From assembly GCA_946612055.1 (NCBI GenBank), contig CAMOEH010000023.1:1-5794 (forward strand): DNA of 5,794 bases, given 5' to 3'. The notes under the pieces are model-generated. The model was not told the origin of the DNA and did not search any database. It saw nothing but the letters and a program-made list of their open reading frames with translations. The stretch comes from an uncultured Bacillota bacterium (GTDB taxonomy: Bacteria; Bacillota_I; Bacilli_A; RFN20; CAG-826). Shown piece after piece: positions 5,033 to 5,794 of the stretch; the stretch's first letter is position 1, and every line of letters starts with the position of its first letter. Both the position numbers and the translations under genes were made by a program.

Positions 5033-5794
5033 ATGGACGAAGAAAAGCTTGATAATCCCGAAACGAGTGTCGATGAAGATTTTGCCGATTCCTTTCAGCC
5101 GGCTGAACCTGCCCCTGCCCCAGCACCAGTAGAAGAAGCTCCCGTTGAGGAAGCAAAGCCTGAGGAAGAAGAAAAGCCAGAAGAATATATCGATGAGCCG
5201 GATATTGAAGATCCAGAGAGTCCCTTCCCGGTAGAAGAAGAAAAGGAAGAGGAAACTCCGGAAGCTCCTGCTAAAAAGAAAAAAGAGACCCCGGTCTATG
5301 AATATAAGGATCCTCGCTTGGCAAATATTGAAAAAGCCCGCGCGGATTTCTCCAAGATTTACCGCAAAGGAAATATCATCAAAACCATCATTTCGGTCGC
5401 GGCTTTAGCCGTTATTATCGTCGGCTGGATTGTCCCGACCACTCTTTTAAAAGATCGTGGCATGGTGGGGTTATATATCGCCTTGGGGGTTGCTGCCTTT
5501 GGTGCAATCGCCATGTTCATTGCTTCTTTCCTCATCAAAAAGAATGGCCAAAAGGCGATGGATTTCTATTTCACCTCCTTTTACGAAAACCTCCATCAAT
5601 ATATGTTCGATGGCCTAGAAATCGAGAATCTCCAAGGTGGATACAAAGACAAAATCACCGCGGATGAATTCAAGGCGATGGGCGTCTTCTCTAACGTTGC
5701 TTCAATCGGCTCTAGAGACAATATCTCCTTTATTTATAAAGGAACGGAGTGCTCTTTGGTTGATTGTGCAGCCGAAAAAGATAGTGGAAAAGGC
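5033..5794 (+). CDS. Membrane protein with acidic Pro/Glu-rich tail and DUF3137-like domain, 3'-truncated
   Basis: The frame is open from the ATG at 5033 to the window end (254 codons, no stop), so the C-terminus is missing. Residues 1-80 are strongly acidic and low in complexity, rich in Glu, Pro and Ala (for example PAEPAPAPAPVEEAPVEEA at 23-41), and are followed by a KKKK patch at 81-84; this part is probably disordered and cytoplasmic. Two membrane helices follow, about 114-136 and 144-168, joined by a short loop (LLKDRG). The soluble part after KKNGQKAMDFYFTSFYENL (169-187) includes GGYKDKITADEFKAMGVFSN (202-221) and RDNISFIYKGTECSLVDCAAE (228-248). This resembles the 'EEF..SG.F ... GED...G ... 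F...' pattern that I associate with DUF3137 proteins, a family without an assigned function. No function is proposed. It lies 50 bp after the transporter but has its own promoter. Confidence 0.8.
   Translation, partial: MDEEKLDNPETSVDEDFADSFQPAEPAPAPAPVEEAPVEEAKPEEEEKPEEYIDEPDIEDPESPFPVEEEKEEETPEAPAKKKKETPVYEYKDPRLANIEKARADFSKIYRKGNIIKTIISVAALAVIIVGWIVPTTLLKDRGMVGLYIALGVAAFGAIAMFIASFLIKKNGQKAMDFYFTSFYENLHQYMFDGLEIENLQGGYKDKITADEFKAMGVFSNVASIGSRDNISFIYKGTECSLVDCAAEKDSGKG

Noticed and set aside
1..5794. CRISPR arrays, tRNA or rRNA genes, insertion sequences
   Set aside because: I saw no spaced direct repeats, transposase motifs, terminal inverted repeats, or conserved rRNA or tRNA arms in the window.

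Overview
This window looks like chromosomal DNA of a moderately AT-rich, Firmicutes-type bacterium, most likely an uncultured gut lineage of the Bacilli/Mollicutes-related kind. The grounds are gene content (an ECF-type thiamin S-component under a TPP riboswitch, DUF3137-like protein), strong GGAGG ribosome binding sites and consensus TATAAT boxes. UGA acts as a stop (ends at 1910-1912 and 4980-4982) and Trp is encoded by TGG, so the code is standard. The lineage is an inference and is not certain.

Left part (1-3004): a surface-glycan segment with three cytoplasmic GT-B (GT4-like) glycosyltransferases. The first is on the + strand and is cut by the window start. The other two form a tightly coupled minus-strand pair (ATGA overlap) that converges on the first, with a 32-bp tail-to-tail overlap. 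They probably build a capsule, exopolysaccharide or glycolipid. Donors and acceptors cannot be read from the sequence.

Middle (3004-3706): a 36-bp divergent gap separates the second operon from ung (uracil-DNA glycosylase, base-excision repair). Both flanking genes lack a Shine-Dalgarno site, and each has a -10 hexamer placed so that transcription would start exactly on the A of its ATG. This suggests two leaderless mRNAs from mutually overlapping promoters.

Right part (3707-5794): a TPP riboswitch precedes a thiamin-transporter S-component (ThiT-like). Its leader can form two mutually exclusive helices, one pairing with the aptamer core and one burying the ribosome binding site, so translational shut-off by TPP is predicted. 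The transporter has an extra four-helix membrane domain fused to its N-terminus and substitutions at expected thiamin-contact positions. It is followed, after its own promoter, by an unrecognised membrane protein with an acidic Pro/Glu-rich tail, two membrane helices and a DUF3137-like soluble domain, cut by the window end.

I see no mobile element, CRISPR array, tRNA or rRNA. The most notable items are the riboswitch switching model, the extended ThiT and the back-to-back leaderless promoters. I do not claim a wholly new system here.
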